64,000 nt of DNA. Origin: Paragorgia papillata (Eukaryota; Cnidaria; Anthozoa; Scleralcyonacea; Coralliidae). Position 1 is the stretch's first letter, and every line of letters starts with the position of its first letter. Below the pieces are notes generated by a model, which did no database searches, was not told the DNA's origin, and was given only the letters and a program-made list of their open reading frames with translations. The stretch is taken from the NCBI GenBank assembly GCA_035771165.1, contig JAWNZC010000322.1, positions 6,744,501 to 6,808,500 of the forward strand, written 5' to 3'. The position numbers and the translations under genes are program-made. Below, one piece after another: positions 29,201-40,300 of the stretch.

Positions 29201-32045
29201 TTAGATAGCCACTTTTGCCAACAAACTGTCAAATAACTCCTTGAATGTCCCTTCCATATTTTGTGACTACCTTACACCAATATCAAATGTTCACAACTAT
29301 AATACTAGATTATCAGCCAGAAATAATTTCTATCGACCAAAGATTAGAACCAATTCTGGAAAATTCACTATTAAACTTACAATTTCGAAATTTTGGAACT
29401 CTATTCCAACTTACTCATTTAAAACAATTAAGCAACAAAGCTTTCAAAATGCAATACAAGCATTTCCTTCTGTCCAGCCAAATATAACTTAAAAATCATT
29501 AGTAATAAACTGTTAATGTTATATTTATTTTTGTCATATTGGAGTTCAGTATTTTACTTGTCTTTGTACTATTTGTTTTGTTATTATAAGTATCAATAAG
29601 TATTAGTATATTAGTCCATGTAAATATGTATGCATGTGTGTGTGTGTGTGTGTATGTGTGTGTATGTATAATTGTATATATATTGCTCAGATCTTCTACT
29701 TTTCTATTATAATCAAATCAAATTATATGTAGACAGTAGCCAACTCAAAAGCTCACGCTACTTTGACTGCTGTGCACATTTCAACAAATATAGAAAATTG
29801 TTCTACAAATCTAGCTGTAATAAATTAACTCTTAATGTAATTCAACTCTTGTATTTTATAAAATATTTTGCAAATAAATTTGAAACCTTATTAATTAATA
29901 TAGCCAATATACTTTTGTCATCGCCCGCCTGACTTCAATATGGCAAGCGATGTCCTAATGGTTTCTTTGTTACTCTGTTTGTTTATCACAAAGGACATAT
30001 CAAAAAGTATTGAACCGATTTTGATGTGGAAAGGTTGGCCACAGACCGAAGACCAACCCAGTATAAATTTTGATTGAAAATTTGATTTCATAAAGATCGG
30101 ACTACAAGATTCTGTGTAAAAAATGAATGACATGAAAAAAATGAAAACATGCTTGATTGCATTCATTAGCTATTATGCCAGTAGTTATTATGCTTTTTGT
30201 ATATAGTACTAGTACAGCATTTTCAGCATGTACAGTACACGTATTAATTTTGTTATAATTATTTATCTGCCTAGTTCTGACGTTAGTTTTTGTGGATATA
30301 GTATTCCCCATCCATCGGAACATAAAATTAACATGAGGATACAAACAAACGGTAAGATATGCTGTTTAAGAAATAGAAAATGGCTGCCCGTGTTTATATA
30401 TAGCCTGATGCAAACACGAGAGTGAGTTAGGAGAATTCGAAAGTTTATGTGAACCCGAGCCGTAGGCGAGGGTTTACATAAGTACTTTCGAATTCTCCCA
30501 ACTCACTCGAGTGTTTGCATCAGGTTATATAAACACAGGGCATCCATTTTCTATTTCTTTTATGAAATAAGGCTAAAAATGTGCTGTGACATCACAACCG
30601 TGTTTGCATAGCCTGATATAAACACGGTAATTGACCAATCACAGCGTGCATAAGACGCAACCTATTTTATAAATAATTATATTACTTGTGAGAGAATATT
30701 GAAGTAAATAAATTTACGTATCTTGTAATTTTAAAGTCATTTTGCAATTACTGTATACATGAAACTGCTGCAGTATATTTTAAAAATTATACTAATACAT
30801 TTGAATTATATATTTTACACCTTTAAAGCTGTAAAAGTGTTTTAAAATTTTTGTATTAAAACATTTTTTCAGTCTTAGCTTTTTATGTGTTTATTACACA
30901 CATGTATTTATATTATATAAATTGTTCTAGGTGTACTTGCAGTTGACACATTAAGGAAAGGTCTGTCTGACTTATCTAATGTTTGTGAACATGTCCTGAA
31001 AAAGTTTCAGGTAACAACTGTTGGTTTAAACTAGTTTTAATATAATTTATATTGTAATTATTTGGTTGCAAATAGTTCTGTTATTAAGTTATTTAGTTGT
31101 GTTAATATATTTCTAAACCTCGTTAATAATTCATGAGGAAAATTCAAACGAAATTAATCTTTAATCAGTGCCTTTATAGTATGATATAAACCCATTAACC
31201 TGTATATAAATGTGATATAGACACTGATGTTTTATTAATCCGGTCTATATCACATATATAGGCACACGAGGTCTATATCACATATATAGACACTTGTCCC
31301 TCAACAGTCTCGACAAGGGTACACTGGTAGCGACCCCGTACGAGAGGGAGAGGCAACTTTTAGTTGCAAACAAGCGGTCTCTTAGATGAGAACTTTATTC
31401 CTCTTTGCCTTGAATACAAAATGTGGGACTCTTTTGTACCACAGCGCATGCTCCAATCACCAGTATGATAATTTATAGCCTCCCACATTCGGTGATTGAC
31501 TTGCTTTGTTATAACCTTAGGTACCTTTATGATGATGGTTTATAAGTTATTTAAAAACCTCGTCATCATGCTTTATCATTGTATATTGATGCTCACCTTC
31601 GGCTCGCGTCTATATACAATGATAAAGCACTCTGACTCGGTTTTTAAATATTACATATACTTCAAATCAATTGCTTCAACTGAATTGCTATTTCAGTGCT
31701 TTACTAGGGTTCATATACTGTGATACTGTGGTTTTTACAAGACAACACAGCAACAGAACGCAACACAAACAACAACACAACACAATAATCAAAATATCCA
31801 ATACAGTCAATGCAATGTAATGTAATTGCAATGCAGTATTTATGAAATTGTCTGCATGAATTGTGTAAATAGAAAGTTTGTACATGCACTGGCAAGATGC
31901 AATTATCGTTACCGATTGTATTGACGTCATGCTTTCTCAGTAACTTATTTTATATTTTTAATGTTTTGTACAGATTGCTGTAAAAGATTTTAAAGAGCAA
32001 GAACCAAGTATGGATGCTGAAGAAGACTGCAATATGCAACAATAG
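26265..32045 (+). CDS. POLR1D: POLR1D / RPAC2, RNA polymerase I and III subunit (complete, 5 exons)
   Basis: Small alpha-like (Rpb11-type) subunit that pairs with POLR1C to start assembly of RNA polymerases I and III in the nucleus. Coding exons: 26265-26309, 26431-26534, 30275-30351, 30931-31010, 31974-32045. Every junction is GT/AG and the phase is continuous, giving 125 codons; the human protein has 133. Exon 2 holds the family signature [15 protein letters not shown], exon 3 [20 protein letters not shown], and exon 4 the C-terminal dimerisation helix ([20 protein letters not shown]). The N-terminus is acidic ([15 protein letters not shown]). Intron 2 (3.7 kb) is filled with SINEs, a GIY-YIG retroelement end, a LINE fragment and a (TG) repeat. 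The 3' end faces the 3' end of RECQL5. Confidence 0.97.
26690..26910 (-). mobile_element. tRNA-derived SINE, 5' truncated
   Basis: Read on the minus strand, GGTCGCGGGTTCGAATCCC is a perfect tRNA B box with its stem, followed by a body with CAGACATTTTTCTGAGTA. The A box is missing and the element begins next to a T/A homopolymer near 26887. It is therefore a dead SINE, not a tRNA gene. It lies in POLR1D intron 2. Confidence 0.7.
26986..27041 (+). mobile_element. Short hairpin MITE, CAAG-ACT-GCA-GGC-CGAG apex
   Basis: Arms CTCAAAAACGGCC and GGGTCATTTTTGAG flank a tip at 27004-27020 that keeps the GCA triloop position and the right CGAG, with CAAG on the left. This is the most degenerate member of the apex group. 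Confidence 0.5.
27050..27525 (+). mobile_element. Two adjacent copies of a tRNA-derived SINE
   Basis: Copies at about 27050-27253 and 27297-27524 share the whole body. Each has an A-box-like TGGCTCAGTGGTCAGAGC, a B-box-like GTGGGTTCAATTCC (copy 2 is diverged), GTGTAGTTGCATTTTTCACA, and a tail with ATCCTGAGAACATGCTATG. Both are preceded by CAAGCTCTCGGCAA, so the pair arose by tandem duplication of SINE plus flank. They lie in POLR1D intron 2. Confidence 0.8.
28061..28384 (+). pseudogene. GIY-YIG endonuclease end of a retroelement ORF (Penelope-like), frameshifted
   Basis: Frame 1 reads [20 protein letters not shown], then R-L-H-D-R-V-R-E-H and H-R-H-L-K-E-C. These are the C-x-x-C, YIG, R and H/E positions of a GIY-YIG nuclease at the C-terminus of Penelope-like and related retroelements. 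It then shifts frame at about 28300, and the expected ending [20 protein letters not shown] continues in another frame to a TGA near 28385. GIY-YIG cuts target DNA for priming. The reverse transcriptase part is missing upstream. Confidence 0.7.
28590..28625 (+). other. Hammerhead-like motif downstream of the GIY-YIG fragment
   Basis: CTGATGA (28597-28603), T, then stem GTCG/CGAC around TAGA, then GAAA (28617-28620). Hammerhead ribozymes are known in the terminal repeats of Penelope-like elements, and this motif lies 210 bases after the GIY-YIG stop. There is one extra base before stem II, and no closing stem III was found, so activity is doubtful. Confidence 0.4.
28640..29495 (+). pseudogene. 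L2/CR1-like LINE reverse-transcriptase fragment, decayed
   Basis: Opens with [14 protein letters not shown] (RT motif A), then jumps over an (ATAAAT) microsatellite to sequence after the catalytic box: [27 protein letters not shown], and the C-terminal thumb-like region ending Y-N-T-R-L-S-A-R...K-F-W-N-S-I-P. Multiple stops and frameshifts. Motif C (YADD) is deleted. It ends before the AT-rich tail at 29500. Confidence 0.75.
29636..29665 (+). repeat. TG microsatellite
   Basis: Run of TG with TATG interruptions in POLR1D intron 2. Confidence 0.9.
30368..30559 (+). mobile_element. Long hairpin MITE with CGAG-CC-GTA-GG-CGAG apex
   Basis: Arms of almost 90 bp begin AAGAAATAGAAAATGG and end with the complement at 30559. 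The tip at 30456-30470 reads CGAG CC GTA GG CGAG. GAACC/GGTTT pair directly outside it. It starts just after POLR1D exon 3 (ends 30351), so it sits close to the splice donor. Confidence 0.85.
31551..31648 (-). mobile_element. Hairpin MITE with CGAG-CC-GAA-GG-TGAG apex (minus strand)
   Basis: Arms from TTAAAAACC (31551) to GGTTTTTAA (31648) contain TGCTTTATCATTGTATAT. The tip read on the minus strand over 31606-31592 is CGAG CC GAA GG TGAG; the one difference, C to T, turns a G-C pair into G.T. It lies in POLR1D intron 4. A second inverted repeat (TGTGATATAGAC) lies at 31220-31290. Confidence 0.75.
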
Positions 32046-32084
32046 ACAGTTAAATTAATGTTACTTTAATACATTTACATTTAA

Positions 32085-32229
32085 CACTTATTTACTGGCG
32101 CCGAGGGAAACAGTGTGTTTTGTGGCCCCGAGACCACCGTTGTTTCTCGAGGCGAAGCCGAGGGCTACAACGAGCAGTCGAGGGGCCACAAAACACACTG
32201 TTTTCCCGAGGTACCAGTAAATAAGTGTT
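32085..32229 (+). mobile_element. Hairpin MITE with CGAG-GC-GAA-GC-CGAG apex
   Basis: Arms begin AACACTTATTTACTGG and end with the complement AAGTGTT at 32229; both contain GTGGCC and CAGTGTGTTTTGTGG-type sequence. The tip at 32148-32162 contains GCGAAGC, known as an unusually stable DNA mini-hairpin. It starts 40 bases after the POLR1D stop codon, so it is probably in the 3' UTR. An outer inverted pair TTATATATCAAGTGTCAAA lies at 32231 and 32477. Confidence 0.85.
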
Positions 32230-32738
32230 TTGTTATATATCAAGTGTCAAATGACAACAAAAGTGTTGAGAAAACCTTCAGACATTGTTTTGAATGAAGG
32301 AAAACTGAAGAAAAACAAAGACAAACTGAACCCGACCATCTACTTCCGGTTTTGATATTTTCCCCTAGGGAAAATAAATGTAATGTTACCCGCTGCCATG
32401 GGTTACGCGGGAAACATCACGATTTTCGGACCGCCACGTGAGGAACGCTCGCCCAATCAGAGAGCTAGAAAAACGGACTTTGACACTTGATATATAACAA
32501 TGTATCTTGTACAATCTGTACTGTGGAAAAAAACGTCCTCAGCAACTTATAAGTTGTAATCACTCACATCGTCTAGAATGTGTAGATAGGAAGGAGAAAA
32601 CGTATATCTAGAAAATCTAAACGCTTCACGACAAACTGGAAATTAACGTCCTGTATATACAATGTATAGCATAATACTGTGTTTGTATATATAACCTGTT
32701 GAAACACAAGCGAGTTTGTAAAAATTTGAAATGAAGTG

Positions 32739-32998
32739 TATAGACCTTATTCAAAAATGGCCGCCGAATAAGAATTCGTTTATGTGCATATGAATCAGCC
32801 CCATAGAAATAATAGACTTTTTTTGACTGACGAGAGATAGGAGCCCGCATTCTAGGTATATTATTTCTACGATTAGCCCTTATGACCTAGTAAAAATTAT
32901 TTTGAATTTCCCACATGGAAACGAGTTCATAATGGCTGATTTATACGTATATAAAAGAATTTTAATTCGTTGGGAATTTTTGAATAAGGTCTATAGAC
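32739..32998. mobile_element. MITE with TATAGACCTTATTCAAAAAT ends
   Basis: The left end TATAGACCTTATTCAAAAAT and the right end with ATTTTTGAATAAGGTC then TATAGA are inverted repeats. The 70-bp hAT-like element at 32802-32871 has inserted inside it. Confidence 0.7.
32802..32871 (-). mobile_element. 70-bp minimal hAT-like element with 8-bp target duplication
   Basis: Contains only the two ends of the ~1-kb elements at 35039 and 36757, in reverse orientation: CATAGAAATAAT...GCATTCTAGGTATATTA then TTTCTACG. It is flanked by ATCAGCCC and ATTAGCCC, an 8-bp duplication with one change. Confidence 0.8.
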
Positions 32999-33569
32999 CC
33001 CGGTCTCCCCTCACTGCGGACAAAAGCGATCGTAAATGCAAAATAATTTAATATTTCTAAAGCACATTAACCTTTAACTAAATTTTGTACTGAAATTGGT
33101 AGTCGGAAAGCTAAACTATCATTCAATATTTTCGATATCGTGTCACAATATATTCTATTAAACTGACGGGGCTATGAAATAAACATCTAAAAGCAATTAA
33201 TCAAATTGTCTTTCATAATTCTTATATTTACAACAGAAACACTTATTTATGCAATATACGCAGTAGTCGCCTGAATTGCATTTCAATATTGCCCGTATTA
33301 GACCGAACTTCTTATACAATATTTTTATTTATATATTCTTTATAAATATATATATGCACGAGAATGTTCCCATGAAATATCTCTAAATATTTCTTAATTT
33401 ATCTTTTTAGTTTCATTATTCAACAAAAATGTAGAAAACAATAACAGTAAAACTATCACCATCAAACGAACACTTGGAATATAAACGTTTAGTTTAAGTC
33501 TCTAAACGTGAACTTGAACCACAACATAATATAATGTTAGTATATAGTAAACGAACCCCCAACGTGGCA

Positions 33570-34165
33570 AAGCTAGCATAACTGGTCATGATCATGTTAT
33601 GCAAATTAATTTAAAATTTTCAAACTTAGCAATAAGTATAGGTTAGTTCAAGATCACAGAAGTGGCCTAAGAAAACTGAGATACTGAGTTCGTTATCACA
33701 GAGGTTGTCTAAAAACACCTCAGTCGCGATGATAAATCCTTTATCACATTCGTGCGCATAAATCAAGTTAATTGCCCCGCGCTAATATATATTAACCCAG
33801 GGCAATTAACTTGATTTATGCATGGTTGGGAGTAATTATAAATAAACAACCGCGGTACATCAAAGAAAACCGAGGTGATCGTGAACCAAGTCATGTTAAT
33901 GAATTCATAATTACCAAAGGTATTCAGAAATCAAGCAAAATATATCCAATAAGCAAGCAATAATTACGATTTTGAAATGCATCGACCTAAAAGCCTTAGC
34001 GGTCAAGCTATCAATCATGCTAAGCATTTCAAAAATATCTGTTTGTGAATACATTTTGTTTGATGTTGTCTGAATGTCGTAGATAATCGAAATTTGAATA
34101 GCTTGGGCTGTTGCTAAGCTTAGATCATTTTTAATTTACATATAGCATGACCAGTTACTACGTTT
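33570..34165. mobile_element. MITE pair: outer ~600-bp element with an inner hairpin
   Basis: Outer arms share CTAGCATAACTGGTCATG / CATGACCAGTTA and TTCAAACTTAGCAA / TTGCTAAGC. The inner hairpin at 33767-33822 has arms CATAAATCAAGTTAATTGCC and its complement around a TATATATT centre. No coding sequence. Confidence 0.6.
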
Positions 34166-34332
34166 AGCCTCGCTGCTGCCTCCATGCATAATGGTTTAAC
34201 AGGAGGGCAACTAACTTATCTGAGAAAAGAACATCTTGCAGCGTTACCTATGGCAACTCCAGGCAATTATAGTAATTTAATTATTCTACTATTGGCAAAA
34301 ATCGTTTATGGAACCATACTAGAAAGTAGATT

Positions 34333-37300
34333 TTAGGTAATTTTCGATGATCTTTTTCTCTCTTCAAAATACATCTTCACCAAAGACTTAGCTGTAGTTT
34401 TCACTAAAAGAAAACAAAATTCAAAGTTCGTTAACAAGAAAATCTGATTCACTCATTCACACTGATTCACCATTACTATCACTGATTCACTCATTCACAC
34501 TGATTCACCATCACTATCACTGATTCACCATCACGTACTATCACTGATTCACCATCACTACCACCATCACTATCACTGATTCACCCAAGATTCACCATCA
34601 CTGCCCTCACTATCACTGATTCACCATCACTGATTCACCATCACTACCACTGATTCACTATCACCACTGATTCACCATCACTATTAATGATTCACCATCA
34701 CTATCAATGATTCACCGTCACTATCACTGATTCACCATCACTGTCACCAACACCTATTCATCACCGGTATCAGGATCACTATCTCCATCACCACCAAGTG
34801 CTAACTTCGAACCTCAGCAGTATGAATGCGCTATTAGCACAAGCCCATCCGTCGTCCCTAATTTGTACGAAGTGGTAGCTCATTACAACTGATTCGAAGT
34901 ATGAAGCTACCCTTAAGCATGGCCCACCCCGTAAACAGCAAACTATGGTGAATATTTTCCCGAAGAGGAAGTGTACTGTCCCACGTAAAGTGGTTTGGGG
35001 CGATATTCTGGTACTTGAAACGAAGTACATGCATATACCATAGAAATAATATACCTAGAATGCGGGCTCCTATCGCCTGTCAGTCAAAAAATTGTCGCCA
35101 CAAAATGGCGGATTTATAAGGGCAAAAGGAACTCGCCCTAGGACTTTTTAACAGTTTTTTACACGGCCGCGGTTGATAACCGGTGTGGAGTGGACGATGG
35201 ACGCATTTCAGCACTGAATTTCTTTGGTTTTTACGCCGGGAAATTTACTGGATTAGTGAATTTAAAGATAAAGGCATGTGAAGTGCAATATCCTTCGCCA
35301 AAACATTTCGAACATCAAACTCTGGATGTAGAAATGGCGACGATAGCGGCCTTTTAATACGAATGTCGAATGGTTTTAGTGTTTTTACTGTTTTACATTA
35401 TATATTTTAATGATTCCCACTTGCCAATCTGTATGTGATTTATACTGAATATGGAGGATTAATCCAGGAGACAGTAAGTGTATTGTTGTTTTTTATCCAA
35501 TCTAATAGGGATTCTAGCTTGTGATTTTTGAAATATAAAATATGCTTATGCACCTGTCATACTTTTTATACATCAGTCTTTTCGACATCTATTTATATTG
35601 ACATCTTAAATCCGTGTTTTTCTTAAGATTTTCTCCTAGTTTCCATTACGTATTTGATTATTTTATTTTCTTTTAAACGGGCTTCCTTTGATGCAGACAA
35701 TTTCTGAGTTTCAAGTTTAGCATGAGCCTATCTTTTGTTGCTTTTTGTAATTGTGGTGAATTGATCGAAATATAATTTTGAACTTATAGTTTTTAGTACG
35801 TTTAACAAAGCAAGTGTCTTGCAAATTGTTTTATTTTATGCTAATGTGTATGTGGCTGATTTGTTATCATGCATGTATCCAATTTATCCCTGAAACGTCC
35901 TCCAATTCTTTATTTTGAGAGGCGATCATTGTTGTATATATATCCCACCCCTTGCAAAATTCAAAACGGCGGCGGATCTATAAGGGCAAAATAAATTTAA
36001 TTTGGACACCTGTCACGTGACAGAGCACGCATTCTAGGTCTATTATTTCTATGATATACCTACATACAAGGTCATGAAACTACACTATAGTAAACACTGG
36101 ACAGCTCAGCAAAAAAAGACCAGATTGACAATGCGCTGCCTCGTACCCAGGTGTCTTGCGGGAGACGAATGTCCCGCAAAGAGGCTGATGTCATGGGAAG
36201 TAGGCACGTACGGGAAATGTCATGATTGTCATTGCTCCCAGCGCGCTCCCCTTCCCATCGCGCCTACCGGACAAGCAAGGTGCCTTTTACAACACTCGAC
36301 CAAATTTATACATATTTTAACGCATGTTGCAACAAGAGATTATACCGTTTAGTAATCATACTAAAGTTCCTGTGCAACAAATGACTGTTTCAAGCAGAAA
36401 TCTGTTTAGTAAAACGCAACTTGAAGGTACGGTGTGACTAAAAACTTACGTTTTCCCCCGCTTAGATTGCCCAAATTCTCAACCAGCTTTTCAGTCATTT
36501 CTCTTGCAAGAGACTTGAACATTAACTGCAAAAGAGAAAAAATAACTTATCAGTTAAAACAAACTGTCTTATACGGTATGATGTAAAGTATGTGATCTTT
36601 GGCAAAGATTCTACATCAATTAATTGATACTCTACATCAATTAATTGATACACTAATGTGCACGTGACGATTCTTCAACGAACTGCATTTTTACAAAGCC
36701 TCTAAATTGGCCGGAAGAAAAATGTCTTGGTCTGAACTTGCCTTGTGAGCAAAAACCATAGAAATAATATACCTAGAATGCGGGCTCCTATCTCCTGTCA
36801 GTCAAAAAATTGTCGCCACAAAATGGCGGATTTATAAGGGCAAAAGGAACTCGCCCTAGGACTTTTTAACAGTTCTTTACACGGCCGCGGTTGATAACCG
36901 GTGTGGAGTGGACGATGGATGTATTTCAGCACTGAATTTCTTTGTTTTTTACGCCGGGAAATTTACGGGATTAGTGAATTTAAAGATAAAGGCATGTGAA
37001 GTGCAATATCCTTCGCCAAAACATTTCGAACATCAAACTCTGGTTGTAGAAATGGCGACAATAGCGGCCTTTTACTGTAATACGAATGTCGAATGGTTTT
37101 AGTGTTTTTACTGTTTTACATTATATATATTTTAATGATTCCCACTTGCCAATCTGTATGTGATTTATACTGAATGTGGAGGATTAATCCAGGAGACAGT
37201 AAGTGTTTTGTTCTTTTTTATCCAATCTATAAATAGGGATTCTAGCTTGTGATTTTTGAAATATAAAATATGTTTATGCACCTGTCATACTTTTTATACA

Positions 37301-40300
37301 TCAGTCTTTTTGACATCTATTTATATTGACATCTTAAATCCGTGTTTTTCTTAAGATTTTCTCCTAGTTTCCATTACGTATTTGATTATTTTCTTTTCTT
37401 TTAAACGGGCTTCCTTTGATGCAGACAATTTCTGAGTTTCAAGTTTAGCATGAGCCTATCTTTTTGTTGCTTTTTGTAATTGTGGTGAATTGATCGAAAT
37501 ATAATTTTGAACTTACAGTTTTTAGTACGTTCGTTTAACAAAGCAAGTGTCTTGCAAATTGTTTTATTTTATGCTAATGTGTATGTGGCTGATTTGTTAT
37601 CATGCATGTATCCAATTTATCCCTGAAACGTCCTCCAATTCTTGGCCCAATTCTTTATTTTGAGAGGCGATCATTGTTGTATATATATCCCACTCCTTGC
37701 AAAATTCAAAATGGCGGATCTATAAGGGCAAAATTAATTTAATTTGGACACCTGTCACATGACAGAGCACGCATTCTAGGTATATTATTTCTATGGCAAA
37801 AACATTGCATACAGATTACTTTTTTAAATCTGCCTATTGATTACTTAAACTTATAAAGAAAGGTTTTAATGCTAAAAACATACCTGTTTTTTGTTTTTTA
37901 AAAAAAAGATTAAATATAAATTCTCCGCTATTTTGAAACATTGTTGTCATAGGAACAGACGAAACATTTTAGTAAAGGCATTATTTGGTGCCATGAACGT
38001 TAATTCTAGGCAAACCTTAGTTTCATTCTTTTCCGAAATATCCATGAGCACTTTTAAGGTTGTATCTTGCATTTATACCACTTCTCAAGAAACACTTTTA
38101 ATCGAGAGAAATACCAAATATTACTTAAAAAAATAAATAAATAAACAAGCGAACAAACAAACAAACAAACAAACAAACAAACAAACAAACAAACCGGGTT
38201 TACCTTTGATTTCACTTCTCCTGACTTATAATAAGGAGACAGATATTTGACAATAATATTTGCACAGTCCTTTTTATTGCTTTTCTTCTCTTCTCTATTA
38301 TTTTGGCGTGAATGACCGGGTGTTCTTTGAGATTGCATTGTTGTGGCTGGTGATGTTTCAGACGGATGATGTTCGTGTGATACTTTAAGAGTTGGTTGGA
38401 TTCCACTATGGGTCCGGCATGAATCTAATGGTGAATGAACCTTTTCTGTCACAATTCTTTTACTATCTTCTTCTGGCAGTTTCTTGTCTGAAGATTGAGC
38501 CCTAAGATCGTCAAGTTGAAACTGAATTTGAGTTGGAAGGGAAACTGATGTAGGCTGTGCATCTCCAGGTAAATCACGGTGTAAGTGAACATTCTTTAAA
38601 GAATCTGTTTTATTTACAAACGGCAGTGAGTCGTACGTACAGGATAAAGGTGGTAATGGAGGAAGTAATGGGATATCTATGTCAAGCAACATCCTTTCAC
38701 TAATGCTTTCAGTTTTGGCAATCATCTGAAAAGAACAAAAATAATACACTAATTATCACTTGCTGGTTTAAATGTTATTTTCAAAGGCCTGCTACATAAC
38801 TTCTAAACTATATGATTAGCGTTAACTACGTGATTTTATTATTTTATCAATCATGGGTGGATGGAATCGGAGCGAATGAAAAACACCCACAAAAATCGGG
38901 TTTTCTAACCCTTACTTATAATCAGGGCCGCCGAGAGGTGGGGGGGGGGGGGGGGGGGGGGGGCTAGGAGGGCAAGTTGCCCCAGGCCTCCAACTTGAGA
39001 AGGGCCCCCTAAAATTTTTGAGATTTGAATTTTTGACGTAAAAAAACATAATTTTTAGCTAACACTATGACGTGTGACGTCATCGGCAGCCCTGCTTATA
39101 ATCTTAGATAATTTTAGATCAAAATATTAGACTTCAGATTATGACGAAATGTCTGTCTGAAGCCAGTAAAATAACCTTTAAAAGTACACTTTAATTTCTT
39201 TTTATTTCAATACTTTGAGACAGTGATAAAACTTCAGTATACCTGTTGCATGTTCTCATTACTTAATGGCCGTTTCCATGTTTCCTCAGAAGACGTAACA
39301 TCACAGATAGTGGAGTCATCTTGTAAACTTTATACAAATATAAAAGAAATAGAAATGCACATTCACATTGATATATACTTAATGGCATTAGATGTGCAAC
39401 GGAAAACAAATGAACGCACGGATGCACGGATGGATGGACGGACAGTCGGTCGGTCGGTCAGCCAGATCAAACAGACAGACAGACCAAATGGTCAGGACTG
39501 TTAGTACATAATCCGATCTGCCGAAGATAAAGACTATAGATTAGCGTCTGTTTCATGCAAAAGGCGGGAAAAAGTTATAACTTCGCCAAACTTGACAATT
39601 GTGTTACTACATACTAAGGAGAATTAATTTAGGCTAAACAAAAAATAATAAGAAGTAAAGAACAAACAAACATGATTGGGAAAACCAACCTTTGTGCAGG
39701 TGAGGAGTCGATAGTTGCACTCGACGTAAAATTAACAGACTAAAATAAATCCAGAACAGATATATATGTTATTTACCAGTTGGTAGATCCGCACTGAGTA
39801 TTTACAATGAGTATTTCATAAGCTACAATTCGATATAAAGATGCGAAATATTTGTACAGTATTAGTGATACAACTACAAGTATTATTCATTATTACCAAA
39901 CTCTTTAATGTTGAGCCGGTTAATGCGACGACATGCCGTACGTACATGATAGCGCGTACGGACATGTTACATCATCTTATATTAACACATGATGTAATAT
40001 ATCATACAGGAGAAGCCGTTTATTATTTGATTTGAAAACACCGAGAAGTGTGTGGAAAAACGAGGCGATAGCCAAGTTTTTTTAACTCACCTCGAGGCGT
40101 TTTTAAATCAGATAATAAACGGCTTTCGAGTGTATGGTATAGCTTCTCAAACAAATCAGTATTTAAAGAGAAATTTGAGGTAAAACCTATCTTAATTTAT
40201 GAGCGTTTATTACCACATTTCACAACAACGTCTCGGTAACTGATTTCCATTATGTTTTCTCATGAATTAATGATTTGAGAATAATACAGTATATGATCCA

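Noticed and set aside
34446..34790. CRISPR array
   Set aside because: Short direct repeats without unique spacers; a minisatellite in a eukaryotic intron.
36908..37102. 64-codon frame in the hAT-like copy 2
   Set aside because: The other copy breaks the frame and no homologue is recognised; it is too weak to call a gene.
38054..38749. 231-codon minus-strand frame as a complete protein
   Set aside because: The ends are introns: the real exon is 38725-38214, bounded by AG and GT. The Cys-Leu-Phe-Val tail is the AAAC microsatellite.
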